From contig OX421503.1 of the NCBI GenBank assembly GCA_949126835.1, forward strand, positions 3,615,001 to 3,679,000: a DNA stretch of 64,000 nucleotides, in the 5' to 3' direction. The DNA is from Anisus vortex (taxonomy: Eukaryota; Mollusca; Gastropoda; Planorbidae). Position numbers and translations under genes: made by a program. A model generated the notes under the pieces. The model worked only from the letters and a program-made list of their open reading frames with translations. It had not been told where the DNA came from and searched no databases. This document shows, one piece after another, positions 1-10,677 of this stretch. Each line of letters starts with the position of its first letter. The stretch's first letter is position 1.

Positions 1-70
1 CACTAAATATAAAAAAAAAATACAATTGTTATTTACAAATTTATTATTTTTTGTTTATATACATATTTAG

Positions 71-301
71 ACAGTGTTGTATGGATTGGCGCAAATGACA
101 TCGTTGTGAAAGGGACATTCATTTGGGACCACGACAAATCTCTCGTGAACTATTCGCGTATAGGACTTTGGACTTTAAGAAAGCCAAGCAATTTTTCGGC
201 TTGGTTTAAATGCGGCATGATTCACAGGACATCAACAACATCATTTAAAGTCTATGCATCCCTTTGCACCGCTCTCTGGGGAACGCTATGCATGGAGATG
301 C
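71..301 (+). CDS. Lectin 1, CTLD C-terminal exon (gene partial at window start)
   Basis: This 77-codon exon encodes the second half of a C-type lectin-like domain. It opens with the core motif VWIGAND, then GTFIWDHDKSLVN, a variable segment with KPSN, a KCG cysteine, and a C-terminal LCMEM. It follows an AG acceptor (positions 69-70) and ends at a consensus GTAAGT donor. Entry and exit phases are both 1, as in the matching exons 27353-27583 and 57803-58036. The upstream exons (signal peptide and first half of the domain) lie outside the window. The protein is probably a secreted carbohydrate-binding or immune-type lectin; the ligand cannot be read from the sequence. Confidence 0.72.
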
Positions 302-589
302 GTAAGTATACTTATCAATCTGTTGATAATTTAAACTAACAAAAATGTATAAAACATTTTGTAATGATATCAAATGAGTTTGTAATATATGCTCTTGTAT
401 ATACTTTTAACTCTATATTCATTTTTTCCAAATAACTAAATGTAATTTATGTTATAAAATCTAAATAGGCTCAACATATACTAAAAAAAACACAAAGAAA
501 ATAAAACTATTTTGTCCTATAAAGAAGTGTTATAAACATAAATGTAGGTCCTAACAAAGACTATAAAAAGATTGACTCTTACTGTTTCT

Positions 590-985
590 CTGCGTGCGTG
601 CTGCAAAACTTTGCATAGATTTTTCGACCACTTCTCGTCGTCCAATCAAGCTGAAACTTGGGCAGCAGACTTGTGGCGACTAACAATACATGTTATCAAT
701 TTTTTAGTTGAAAAAATTAATTATAATATAATTATATTTTTTTTCATTTAACAAACACTTCATAGATAAATGATCTATGGTTTGGTTTCACTTTGAAAAT
801 GCCGGTCCAACTTTTATGGTTTTTGCTGGCCAAAGCTAGAAAAAAAAAAGGATGCGCAAAATTTGAGTGTGGACATTCATAAGATATATCACTTATATTT
901 ATTTTAATCTATCAAAACATAAATTAAATATAAACTTAGTTTACAAAGAAAGGAAGTATAATAAAAACTTTTTTTTATGGGTTTA
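590..985 (-). repeat. Dispersed ~490-bp repeat, partial, inverted copy
   Basis: Reverse-complement relative of the copies at 1722-2215 and 26307-26800. Shared blocks include the 'gtttacaaagaaaggaagta' edge and the segment around ACTTGTGGCGACTAACA. The block is absent from the matching introns of lectins 2 and 3, so it is an insertion. The outer end is diffuse and the superfamily is not assigned. Confidence 0.55.
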
Positions 986-1721
986 TTAGAGCTAAAGTGT
1001 TATTTTCCTAGCGAAGCCGATAGTTCTGTCTTATAAATATCCTAACGTGCCTAAAGAATTCCGCTGTATGCAACTTTCGATTTCAATCTTAATTTAATTT
1101 TCTACTGAGGAAATTATAATGAATTACTTAACCGAAAGTCTAGAGGACCAGGTGCGATTGGAAATTCCAAAACAGAGTATTTAAGTTATCAAATAGCAGA
1201 AAAATCAAAGCAAGCGGTCCATCATATTATAGTGTTTTGTCCATCAGAGAAGTCTGGCAATATACACAAAGAACAACTATGTCTACATAGAAATTATCAG
1301 TAATAATTTTTCTCTTAAATAATCGCCAATCATCACCATAGAAGTCTTCTATCCTTTTAACAAAAGGTTTTCTCATTTCTTTCATTTTGTCATCCATATT
1401 TTACATTTTACATTTTACATTTTTATCCTAGTGTACGTTCTGGAAGTTTCGTTGTTTTTTTGTTGTTTTTATCTAATGTGTATCATATGTAGAACATGTT
1501 CTTTTGTATTGTCTAGTGTGGTCATTGCTAACGGCCAATCCCAAACCTCATCATTTATCTTGACCCAGGACAGGCATGTCAATGACCCAATAGGATACCT
1601 TGGTTTAGTAAACAACGATGTACTCAGTTGAGAGAGAAACGGAAGAATCCAAATGATTTAATTATTTCTTTTCATAAAATTCCGAAAATTAGTGTATGCG
1701 ACTAAACATTTAAATATACGT

Positions 1722-2215
1722 TAACAAGAAAACCATAAAAACGAACTTTTTATTATACTCCCTTTATTTGCAAACTAAGTTTACCATCATGTAATTAAAT
1801 AATTGATTGACTACTGCAAACGAAACGTACAAAAAAAAATATATGTGTCGCAAATCTCAAAAATATCTCCTTACTCTGTATGATTTGTTCTAAAAATAAT
1901 CTTAGCCCATAATTTTTTTTTCTAGCTTTGCGCAGAAAAAGTATAAAAAGTTGCACAGGCATTTTTAACGCGAAATTAAATTTTTTCTTATACTTTCCTT
2001 TTAAAAAATGAATATTATCATAAGTGTAGTATTATTAAGTTGTTTTAACTGAAACTTTAATAGGATGTATTGTTAGGCGCCACAAGTCTGCTGTCAAAAT
2101 TTCAGCTCGATCGGACCACGGGAAGTGGTCGAAAAATTGAAGCCAATTTTTGCACCATTGCAGACAGACAGACAGACAGACATAAGATGCAACTTAAAAT
2201 AAAGGGAGTAATAAA
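1722..2215 (+). repeat. Dispersed ~490-bp repeat, full-length copy
   Basis: Near-identical to 26307-26800. It starts with ACAAGAAAACCATAAAAAC and ends just after a CAGA tetranucleotide tract and AAATAAAGGGAGTA. Sequence near the two ends is inverted: TACTCCCTTTATTT on the left and AAATAAAGGGAGTA on the right, resembling a small TA-targeting MITE. The matching introns of lectins 2 and 3 are uninterrupted here. It has no coding capacity. Confidence 0.6.
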
Positions 2216-2577
2216 AAAAGATTGGCCTTTGCATTTGCAACGCGAGAGTGGATTTGTTTGTCGTAGCGAAAGTCGCAGGTTTGAATCAAAGAGAATACAA
2301 TAATTTTTACCAAGATCTGTGTAACTTTCCAGAGTTTATAGTGTTGTAGTATTTGGTATCTGACATTAAGGAAATGAGGGGGGGGGGCATTTTTCTGGCC
2401 ACACAATACGTTAAACAAAACACGAAAGTCAAACATACGTGTGTCGATGTATCTATTTTAAACTATTTTTTATGTGTATCTCAAATCGTAAATTGTAATA
2501 GTGTCATTTGTGTCTAGTAAAACTGTATTTAAGACCGTATGTAAACTAAAATACTTTTTAAACTTTGTGATTTTCAG

Positions 2578-2813
2578 CTTTAATGACCACTAATTCAACC
2601 GCTACATCGACATCTACAAGCTCTACAATTACGCCAACTACTACACCTACACATACAGCTTCAAGTACTACTAAAACTATATTAACAACCACTACAACAA
2701 CCACTACAACAACCACTACAACAACCACTACAACAACCAATACAACAACCACTACAACCACAATTACAACTACTACTATAACCACTACAACTACTAATCC
2801 TACAACTATTTAA
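2578..2813 (+). CDS. Lectin 1, terminal exon: Thr-rich mucin-like tail
   Basis: Follows the acceptor TTTTCAG and continues in phase 1 from the CTLD exon. It encodes about 78 residues, mostly Thr with some Ser and Pro, including a long uninterrupted Thr run from (ACA/ACC/ACT)n, and stops after NPTTI. Such tails are usually O-glycosylated stalks; that role is inferred. The stop is at the same place as in lectin 2. The antisense Val-rich ORF 2558-2785 is a shadow. Confidence 0.65.
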
Positions 2814-3040
2814 CAAATGCTACAACTATTACTACAACCACTACAACTACACCAACAACCGCTACAATTAAATCGACAACCACTTCAACCACAAAAATAA
2901 CCAATGCAACTATAACAACTACGATTACTGCTGCTACTGTTACTACTTTAACGACTCTTACACCAGTAAGTACCACAGTAACACAAACAACCAAAACAAA
3001 CTCTTCAGCCTCATCGAGTACGTCAGCTTCTACAACTTAA
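2798..3040 (+). other. Second Thr-rich open frame after the lectin 1 stop
   Basis: An ATG-less open frame directly overlaps and follows the exon's stop, shifted by one base. It encodes another Thr/Ser-rich stretch of about 80 residues. The same arrangement occurs after the other two lectin copies (29137-29427, 59492-59890). Beyond its stop the same frame resumes and ends in a TKTYFFRILSLKFIA-like tail at about 3170. It could be 3' UTR descended from coding sequence or an alternative coding end. Confidence 0.35.
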
Positions 3041-3366
3041 TCAGCCCAATCCGCAATAAACGCAGCCCTCTAGACAGCTAAATCTTCAGCATCCATCGAG
3101 ACCGCGACACCAGAAAGTACCACCAACACAAAGACATATTTCTTTAGGATTTTGTCATTGAAATTTATCGCTTAAATTTTATGTTTTGAGATTAAATGCT
3201 TGAAATTATTGAATTAAACAGACTCTGAAAGTATGAAGTTTTGTATCTAAATTTGAATAACTAATTTAAGCGGTCAATTGGGGAATGTTAGGATTCAAAA
3301 TAATTTGTAATAATCGAAAACCCCAAAATAAAGTAGATACTAAAGTGATGTCGTAAGAGACACAGG

Positions 3367-3747
3367 TGTAACTACACACCATTGTAACTTCTGACATTAT
3401 AGTAACTTTACACATGTGTGTAATTGTTATTACTTTATCTTTGTTGGCGTTTTTTATATGTAACACGAAACTGTACAGAACAGTACACTACTCACAGTAT
3501 GATTCTCAACACTGTATTCCAGCAAAAGTAACTTTATTAACTTACACAATACACGTTTCATAAAACATTATACAATCGTTTGCAATGCCATAACTCTACC
3601 AAAAACATCGACTTTCCACATATCACACTGGACACTGAACTCTCCACATATCACACTGGGCACTCTGTCCTTTCACCACCTTTTTCTCCCCTTCACAGAT
3701 CCCGTGCGCACACCGCTGGTCACGCACTGCTGCCCTACATTTATCTG
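3367..3747 (-). repeat. Element 1 3' LTR, outer part
   Basis: Matches 12330-12710 of the other LTR almost base for base. On the + strand it begins TGTAACTACAC. It is interrupted at 3748 by a hAT transposon; the remaining 49 bp are at 6360-6408. Confidence 0.9.
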
Positions 3748-4269
3748 CAGGGCCCTCGAGAGAAAAAAAAGATGCCGGTACGAGATCTTTTGTGGGCCCC
3801 CCCCCCCCCCGCCAAACACCTTTTCTTTTCTAACATTATTCAGATCTTGATGATTTATTTGTATTACATACGTTTGAAAAATCAGGAATCTTTTTAAAGG
3901 GTTTGTGGATCATTTTGTGAAACTGCCATAAGTGTAACCATTTACCATTAGAGTGTACTAATTTCAATCATAGCCTTACAGGTCTATTACAAAAATACAT
4001 TAATCAAATATTCTTAGTTAAATTGTTGTAGATCTAATTGGTCCTCCGCTTCAGTATTGATCAGAATTGATCTAATTATTTACAAAAATATACCCAAATC
4101 ATTCATCTTTTGAATGCTTACTGTTTGGTGAAAAGAAATAGTCAACAGAAAATTCATCAAAAGGCCTACATGAATGATAAGAAAGAGTAGAAAAAGACTA
4201 GTTTTATTAACACAGGGCTTAAATTGCGTGCCTTTTTCTTGGCAAAACTACGAATTATTGTGTCAAAGT

Positions 4270-4790
4270 TTATTGTCTTGCAATGCCAGACTCAATACTG
4301 AGCCTAGCTAAGATGTGCAGGCGATCCTGACTCATGGTGGACTTAAGGCAATTTTTGATGAGCTTAAGTTTACTGAAGCTCCTCTCTGCTAATGCTACTG
4401 GACTAGTGATGTAAGAAACATCCTCGAACTGACACTTATGTTATGAAAAATATTTTCTAATTTGGAATTTGCCAAAACATTTAACAGTTCCAATGCACCC
4501 AACTGTTCTTTACCAACATTTGCATTGTGAACCATTGTTAGGTGAATTATTTCCTGAAGAAAGTCTTCACAACTTATGATATTATAATAAGATTACTTTT
4601 CTGCTAACTTAGTAGCTTTATACTTCAAGTCTACTTCTGACATCTTTTGGCAGTTCCAAAGAAAGCTGTATGTGTTAGAAATATCTTTGACTGAATTGAA
4701 CCGAACTGTAAACTCTAAGCCCTCCAATAAAACTATGTCATTATCCAATACAACATAAAATAATGTGTTTTCGAAAGTGGGCTTCCTCAT
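4270..4790 (-). pseudogene. Decayed hAT transposase (ZMYM1-like), C-terminal part
   Basis: Broken minus-strand coding remnant. The piece 4593-4790 includes NTYSFLWNCQKMSEVDLKYK. Further downstream on the minus strand (about 4280-4410) comes a hATC-dimerisation-like stretch, ALAERSFSKLKLIKN followed by STMSQDRLHILARLSIE. Both resemble the hAT-derived transposases related to zinc-finger MYM-type proteins. Stops and frameshifts separate the pieces, so no functional protein is made. It belongs to the hAT at 3748-6351. Confidence 0.6.
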
Positions 4791-5342
4791 GGCATTCTTC
4801 TGTTTCGTTCATCTCATTCACATTTTCATCAGGTGTATATATCCTCGTTTACTGGCAGTTGTATTGCTGTTCCTAAACTATTGTACTTCTATCTGCAGGT
4901 GGGATTTAACAATCTTAGCTTCATTCCACATTGCTTTCCAACTGTTTCACAAAGCTCCTAGTTGAGCATATTATAAGCTTTCTATGTTTGCAACTTCCAT
5001 ATCTATAGTCGCATCACAAGCTTGAATGACTTTGTTGCAGAAGCCAAAAGAGACTAGTATGCTGTGCCAAACGACTGACATTATAATGCAAGTGAAAGAA
5101 CCGACATAACATATACATTTCATGAATTTCGTTTCTGGTTTTCGGAGTAAGATTCAACTTTAAAAGGTCTTCCATAGCCAACTCAACCCCTGGTCGATGA
5201 GCTACAAATTGTTTTACATTTTCAATTCCATCTGACCATATTGTGCTAGAAATGCCATGAAGCTTTGACAGTATTTTCCACCTCTTGAGGCTGCAACTGA
5301 ATAATGTGTATTTACATTTGTTTAAAATTATGATTACTTCAA

Positions 5343-5435
5343 CCTCCCCTCGTGGCTACCGCACAAGTAGGGGCCCGGGCGGATTTATGAATTTGGACCC
5401 CCCTCCCCCTCCCCTAGCTACGCCACTGGTCTGAG
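5343..5435 (-). mobile_element. Transposon end fragment with CAGTGGCGTAGC terminus
   Basis: Read on the minus strand this block begins CAGTGGCGTAGCTAGGG and continues into a G-rich stretch, a terminus typical of hAT-like elements in animals. It abuts the LINE fragment at 5436 and cuts it short. No partner end was found. Confidence 0.4.
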
Positions 5436-5995
5436 GTAAATTGTTCCATAAAGAAGGCACAACTGATTCAAATGAGCGCACTTCCAGGTACTTGGACATA
5501 ATTTTGTGCTCTATTCGCTTTATCACCGAGAGCCAGTGGAGATCCCTCAGTGTCGGGAAGATATGATCTAGCCTCCTCACCCCCGAAACAATGCGCGCCG
5601 CGGTGTTCTGCACTCTCCGTAATCTCTGCAGTTGGTTCTGGGGCTAACCCCACATGCAACTATTGCTGTAATCCAACCTGGACTGGATAATAGAGACTGC
5701 TACGGCGTTGGCCGTCCTTCTATTGAGTTGAGGTCGCAGCTGACCCAGGGTGCGTAGATGAGACGAACAAGCTTTAACCACAGCACTGTTATGTGGAACC
5801 ATTGATATTTTATTATCAATAAAAAGGCCAAGGTCTCTAACCGTGTTGGACAACGTTATCTCGGAAGCCCCAACCTTAATCGTAGTAATAGCTATTTTTC
5901 GAAGACTGACATCAGAACCACAGATAATTGCCTCTGTCTTGTCATCATTTAATTTAAGTTGTTAGCAGCCATTCATGCCTTAACTATTTGACAGC
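5436..5995 (-). pseudogene. Non-LTR retrotransposon (LINE) reverse-transcriptase C-terminal fragment
   Basis: Minus-strand fragment in two or more frames. In order it shows LKLNDDKTEAIICGS, VRDLGLFIDNKISM, the SRLDYSNS motif, NTAARIVSGVRRLDH, LRDLHWLSVIKRIEHKIM and SLWNNLPQT. This series is characteristic of the region after the catalytic motif in CR1/Jockey-type LINE ORF2. The endonuclease and catalytic YADD region are missing and there is an in-frame stop near 5650. It is nested in the hAT at 3748-6351. Confidence 0.75.
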
Positions 5996-6359
5996 ACTCC
6001 TCCACATTACCAACAACAGCAGCGCAGGCAGACGAATCAGGACGAAAACTAAGATCCTAAATGCTATCGGAAATAATTGGGCCCTATATTACAACTTAAG
6101 GATTTCATTGCATATTTAACAAAATGTTCAAGTACACATTCAAAAAATATCAAAATTAAGGGCCCCAGCGCCACGTGAGATTGTAGAAGGTTTTGGGACA
6201 TCTCCTCTTAACTTAATAGCAATAATAAAAAAATACTTGCGTAATTGCCAATTTCATTTTTAATTTTAATATTCATGGGCTTCATGGGCCCCCCTAAACT
6301 CTCGTGGGCCCCGGTACGGCGTACCGGCTGTACCCCCTCTCGTGGGGCCTGTTTATCTG

Positions 6360-6408
6360 TGGTTACAAGCCCCTTCTCCTATATTATGTAGGATTTTATA
6401 CTGTTACA
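6360..6408 (-). repeat. Element 1 3' LTR, inner part
   Basis: The remaining 49 bp of the interrupted LTR, matching 12711-12759 and ending GTTACA on the + strand. On the coding strand it begins with TG and is preceded by a purine-rich tract. Confidence 0.88.
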
Positions 6409-6424
6409 CTCACCCCCATCTTTA
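6409..6424 (-). other. Element 1 polypurine tract
   Basis: On the minus strand this is a purine-rich stretch, AAAGATGGGGGTGAG, directly before the 3' LTR. That is the expected site for plus-strand DNA priming in LTR elements. Confidence 0.6.
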
Positions 6425-6660
6425 CAAAAAAATGTTTTCTACATAAAACATTTTTGCTGCATAACAACAAATCTAGGTAAAATATATTTAACTATTTAAC
6501 AACATGTAAGAAAAAAAATATGCTTAGTATAGAAAAAAATGCAAATTGAATAGAGTACATAGTAATTTGTCGAAACAAAGTTATGTTTCACAATCATAAT
6601 AATGTACTATCATGTATCAACATTTTCCAAATAAAAGTTCTGCTTGCATTGTTTAAGTAT

Positions 6661-9600
6661 TTACAAAGTGTCTGTATTAATTATCATTCTACTGAGAATG
6701 TCTGCTACAACATTATCCTTGCCTTTCACAGGTTTTATGTCAAATTTGTAGTCTGCTAGTAACATAGCCCATCTGTTTATTTTTGCATTGCTGATTTTCT
6801 TTTTGTTAAATGCTACAAGTGGCTTGTGATCTGTCAGTAGAGTGAATGTTCTACCTAGCAGGTATTTTTGCAGTTTTTGTAGAGCCCAAACTATTGCAAG
6901 GCATTCTTTCTCTATAGTGCTATAGTTACCCTCCGTTTTCGTTAGATTCCTGCTTAGATACTGTATTGGGTGTAGCATTCCATCCTTCTCTTGCATAAGA
7001 CAAGCCCCTAGAGCGATAGCTGAGGCGTCAGTAGAAACCACAAAAGGTTTGTTCCACCTTGGTGCAACCAAAATTGGCTTCTTTCCAAATGCTTCTTTTA
7101 TGTCTGCCAATGCCTTCAAGCAATCCTCTGTGAAATGGAATTTTCGCGTATCTTTTATTCTAGTTAGCTCTGTCAGTGGATGTACAATTTCTGCATAATT
7201 TTTTATAAAGGGTCTATAGAAATTGCATAGCCCTAATAAGGCTTGAACTTGTTTCTTTGATTTTGGGATGTTCAAGTTGAAGATCTTGCTTTCATTGTCT
7301 GCAGTGAGAGTCACTTTGCTTTCTCCTATTCTGTAACCCAAAAAATCAATATTTTTTTTTCCTATGCTTATTTTTTCAGGTGAGATTGTGACGTGATGCT
7401 TTTTCAGCCTTTCAAGTACAATTTCCAATGTATGGATGTGAGTTTCCCAGTCTTTGGTGTGGATAAATATATCGTCCACGTAATGTACCACATTTGGAAT
7501 TCCCTTCAACATAGTTTTCATGAATCTGCTGAAAGTGGCAGTGCTGTTGACTAGCCCGAACGGCATCACTAGCCATTCATATACGTCATCCATAGCTACA
7601 AATGCCGTATATGTTATAGCAGCAGGATCCATGCTTATCTGCCAAAAACCTCTGTTCAAGTCGAATGTGGTAAATATTTTGGAATTACCAATTTTGTCCA
7701 CTATTTCTCTTGGGTCTCCAATTGGCTCATGGTCCAATTTTGTAATACTGTTTAATTGCCTATAGTCACAGCAGAGACGGATTGTACCATTCTTCTTTTT
7801 GACAATAACAGCTGGTGAAGTATAGTTAGCTTCAGTGGCTTTTCTGATTTTCTTTTCTTTAAGAAGGTAGTCTATTTCTTTCTTTACTGTGTCTCTATAT
7901 GCCATGGGAATAGGATATACTTTAGCTTTGAACGGTTGGTGTTCTAGCAGTTCAATCTTATGAGTCAGCGTTGTCGTGTTGCCTGTTTCTTTTGTGATAA
8001 CATCTTTGTACTTGTTTAATATTGCCATCACTCTATCTTTGACAATATCTGGCATATCAATAAGTATGGTCTCTTTGTTTGGGCTTTTCATTTTCATTGC
8101 AACTATTTCACTTTCATCACTATGTTTGTTGATAATGTTGACTGATTGTTGTTCTTCTCTATTGTCACCATATGCTCGTAATTTATCTATGTGCAGTTTT
8201 TTCACATGTCCTTTTATATTTACACCATATGTCACATTGCTAATTTTGTCTTCAATTTTGTAGGGACCTTCCCACTTGTGCTCATTCTTTGTGTTTGGCA
8301 ACCATACTAAAACTTGTTGTTGTGGCTCAAATGTCTTTAATTGTCTGTTTTTGTTTTTTATTTCTCTGTGTCTTTTACTTTGTTTTATCAATTTCTGTTT
8401 TGCCATTTGAATACTATAGAGTATTTTATCTCTAGTATCAGACATTAGTTGATATTTGTCTCTTATGGCATCTTGTCTGCTTATCATTCTGTCTTTAAAA
8501 TTTTTTAAAGGACTTGATGGGTTGTGTCCGAACATTAACTGAAATGGACTAAAACCAGTGCTATCGTGTTTACTGCTGTTGTAAGCGAACAGAACCATAG
8601 GTAGATACTCATGCCATCTGTCTTCATGGTCTACTGTAACCTTTAAAAGCATGTTTTTTATTGTTTTATTCAGTCTTTCAATCACTCCATTTGATTGAGG
8701 ATAATAAATTGTGCTGTGCACCTGCGTAATATTCAGCATTTTCATAATAGCATTTGTCATCTGTCCTTTGAACTGGCTGCCGTTATCTGATAGAATGGTT
8801 TGGGGAAAACCATATCTGCTGAAAACATTTAGTAACTCAGTGCATATAGTTTCAGCATTTATTCGCTTCAGTGGAATGGCTTCAGCCCATCTGGTGGCTA
8901 TGTCCACTATAGTAAGAGCATACATATGTTTTTTCTTTGACATTTCTTTAAACGGGCCTACTAGATCCACTGCAATTTTCTCGAATAGAAAATTCGCCTT
9001 GTCAGGCGGTTGTATCGGCGCTGTTTGTTTTCCATCTTTGGGATTGTGTCGTAAACATACTGTACATTTCTTAATGTATTCTTTTATGTGCTTGGACATC
9101 TTAGGCCAGTAAAAGTTTTCTGCTATGGTAGCAGTTGTTTTCTTGTAGCCCATATGTCCCCCTAAAGGACTATCATGTGCCATTTTGATAATAGTTTCTT
9201 GCAACTTTTCTGGAATCACCAATCTAGTACATGCGCCTTCTCCTACAACGTTTACCAATATGCCTCTATCTAGCTTGTACTGTTTGATGTGGCCTGTTTG
9301 ACATTCTTTTGTGAGCTTCTGTTTTAATTCTGTTATAGTTTTGTCCTGTTCTTGTAGTTTTTTAAATTCTTTCCTGGACATAAGTTTGTTTCCAACTTCT
9401 ATCTTTTCATCCATGTCAATGTCCCTATTTTCTTTTCTCTTTGCTTCAGCTCTTGTTTGTACGCTGGCGCTAATCTGATAGTTGTTGTCGCACCATGTCT
9501 TGAACATTTCGTCAGAATTGTCAACTACACCTTCAATATTGCCTATGATCAGATCACAAATAGCATCTTTCAAAACTCTCGCTCGGACTTCACCTTGAAA

Positions 9601-10677
9601 CCAGGGCGAGTTTATTGTCAGAGTTGCGGTCGGACATTCTCTTCTGGTTCCATCAGCCATTACCAGAGTGTCCTTTTGACCATCATATTCTTCTTCTTCT
9701 ACCATTTTGCTATTGACCACAATGGTTGTGCATCCGGAATCTCTAAGGCACATACATCTCCTATTATTGATATAAACTGGGTAGAATTTGAGTTTCCCAT
9801 GAGTGTCAATGGTGGCTATAGTGTCTCCAGATTGTGTTTCTTGTTTCTTTTTTTCTTTATCATGCCCTTCTCGGCTGTCATTCTTTCTCCAGTTTTGATC
9901 AACATCTCTGTTTTTGGAATTATAATTCCATCTGCCTCTCCATGATCCTCTTCCCCTCATCTCAAAATGTCCTTGTCTGGATCTGTCTTCGGTTTTCTTC
10001 CTTACTGGACTGCCGTTGGGAGATATCCTAATTGTCTGACTTCTATTTGAGTAGCAATTTCTCGCAATATGCCCTTTCTTATTGCAATACCAGCAAATAG
10101 TAGTTTGTCTGATTCCTGTGTTCGGTAGGCTTTGATACCTTTGGCCTTGTCTTTTTTCCAGTCTTCGATTTTGTACTAGAGCAAAGACATCTTGTCTTTT
10201 ATCCATCTCTACGTTTGGATGCGAGTCTTTGAATGTGCGTAATGCATTTGTTAAGGCTGTTTGTGTACGGATTTTTTTATCAGTCAGGTAAGTAAATAAG
10301 TCTGGTGTTGCACTTTCTAGAAACTTGTCTATCAATACCATGTCTAAAATGGCTTGGGGACTACTGTTATCTATTCCAGTGAGTTCCAGCCATTTAGTTA
10401 GTTTTACATGTACATCATGTACTATCATCTGTGGGTCTCTATCCATTTTAATTCTTATTTCATGAAATTCCCTTCTGTAGTCATTTTCGGACTTGCCGAA
10501 ATGGAATAACAGTGCTTGTTTTATATTGCTATATTTAGTCTTCTCTTCCTTGGCTAAACTATTATAAGACTCAAATGCTTCACCGGTTAGTTTTGCCATC
10601 AGTTGTGCTGGCCAATCTTTTTCCTCATAGCCTTTCATGACCATTATAGACTCAAAATAGTCTAGATAGACATCCAT
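6661..10677 (-). CDS. Element 1 Gag(partial)-Pol polyprotein, Gmr1-like domain order
   Basis: A 1338-aa frame. Residues 1-155 are capsid-like Gag (a SCAN-like region at about 66-155). A CCHC zinc knuckle starts at C195 (CWYCNKKGHIARNC). The protease has LRDSG with D313. The integrase zinc-binding motif starts at H501 and the DDE catalytic triad is D571, D631 and E667 (35-residue last spacing). A GPY module (WEGPYKI) follows. Reverse transcriptase has YVDD at 1066-1069, and RNase H has STDAS with D1217 and TDHKP. Integrase therefore precedes reverse transcriptase. The N-terminal Gag part is in another frame (10662-10976), broken at a T8 run. Antisense ORFs in this range are shadows. Confidence 0.92.
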   Translation of the reverse strand: MDVYLDYFESIMVMKGYEEKDWPAQLMAKLTGEAFESYNSLAKEEKTKYSNIKQALLFHFGKSENDYRREFHEIRIKMDRDPQMIVHDVHVKLTKWLELTGIDNSSPQAILDMVLIDKFLESATPDLFTYLTDKKIRTQTALTNALRTFKDSHPNVEMDKRQDVFALVQNRRLEKRQGQRYQSLPNTGIRQTTICWYCNKKGHIARNCYSNRSQTIRISPNGSPVRKKTEDRSRQGHFEMRGRGSWRGRWNYNSKNRDVDQNWRKNDSREGHDKEKKKQETQSGDTIATIDTHGKLKFYPVYINNRRCMCLRDSGCTTIVVNSKMVEEEEYDGQKDTLVMADGTRRECPTATLTINSPWFQGEVRARVLKDAICDLIIGNIEGVVDNSDEMFKTWCDNNYQISASVQTRAEAKRKENRDIDMDEKIEVGNKLMSRKEFKKLQEQDKTITELKQKLTKECQTGHIKQYKLDRGILVNVVGEGACTRLVIPEKLQETIIKMAHDSPLGGHMGYKKTTATIAENFYWPKMSKHIKEYIKKCTVCLRHNPKDGKQTAPIQPPDKANFLFEKIAVDLVGPFKEMSKKKHMYALTIVDIATRWAEAIPLKRINAETICTELLNVFSRYGFPQTILSDNGSQFKGQMTNAIMKMLNITQVHSTIYYPQSNGVIERLNKTIKNMLLKVTVDHEDRWHEYLPMVLFAYNSSKHDSTGFSPFQLMFGHNPSSPLKNFKDRMISRQDAIRDKYQLMSDTRDKILYSIQMAKQKLIKQSKRHREIKNKNRQLKTFEPQQQVLVWLPNTKNEHKWEGPYKIEDKISNVTYGVNIKGHVKKLHIDKLRAYGDNREEQQSVNIINKHSDESEIVAMKMKSPNKETILIDMPDIVKDRVMAILNKYKDVITKETGNTTTLTHKIELLEHQPFKAKVYPIPMAYRDTVKKEIDYLLKEKKIRKATEANYTSPAVIVKKKNGTIRLCCDYRQLNSITKLDHEPIGDPREIVDKIGNSKIFTTFDLNRGFWQISMDPAAITYTAFVAMDDVYEWLVMPFGLVNSTATFSRFMKTMLKGIPNVVHYVDDIFIHTKDWETHIHTLEIVLERLKKHHVTISPEKISIGKKNIDFLGYRIGESKVTLTADNESKIFNLNIPKSKKQVQALLGLCNFYRPFIKNYAEIVHPLTELTRIKDTRKFHFTEDCLKALADIKEAFGKKPILVAPRWNKPFVVSTDASAIALGACLMQEKDGMLHPIQYLSRNLTKTEGNYSTIEKECLAIVWALQKLQKYLLGRTFTLLTDHKPLVAFNKKKISNAKINRWAMLLADYKFDIKPVKGKDNVVADILSRMIINTDTL

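Larger units (their letters stand above)
302..2577 (+). other. Lectin 1 intron between CTLD exon and Thr-rich exon
   Basis: Phase-1 intron with a GTAAGT donor and a TTTTCAG acceptor. It is longer than the matching introns of lectins 2 and 3 (about 1.36 and 1.34 kb) because two copies of a dispersed repeat have entered it, at about 590-985 and 1722-2215. No gene is seen in it. The ORF 1431-1631 has no recognisable product. Confidence 0.6.
3748..6351. mobile_element. hAT transposon inserted in the element 1 LTR
   Basis: A 2604-bp insertion flanked by the exact 8-bp duplication TTTATCTG (3740-3747 and 6352-6359), as hAT elements make. The ends form imperfect inverted repeats: CAGGGCCCTCGAGAG on the left and, read inward, CAGGCCCCACGAGAG on the right. 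The other LTR (12330-12759) gives the empty site. It holds a decayed hAT transposase on the minus strand and a LINE fragment. Confidence 0.85.

Noticed and set aside
2558..2994. Val-rich minus-strand ORFs, also at 28921-29387 and 59500-59709
   Set aside because: They are the antisense of the Thr-rich ACN repeats; no independent signal, and the + strand has supported splice sites.
5468..5659. 63-aa minus-strand ORF
   Set aside because: Alternative frame of the LINE fragment whose motifs read in the neighbouring frames.
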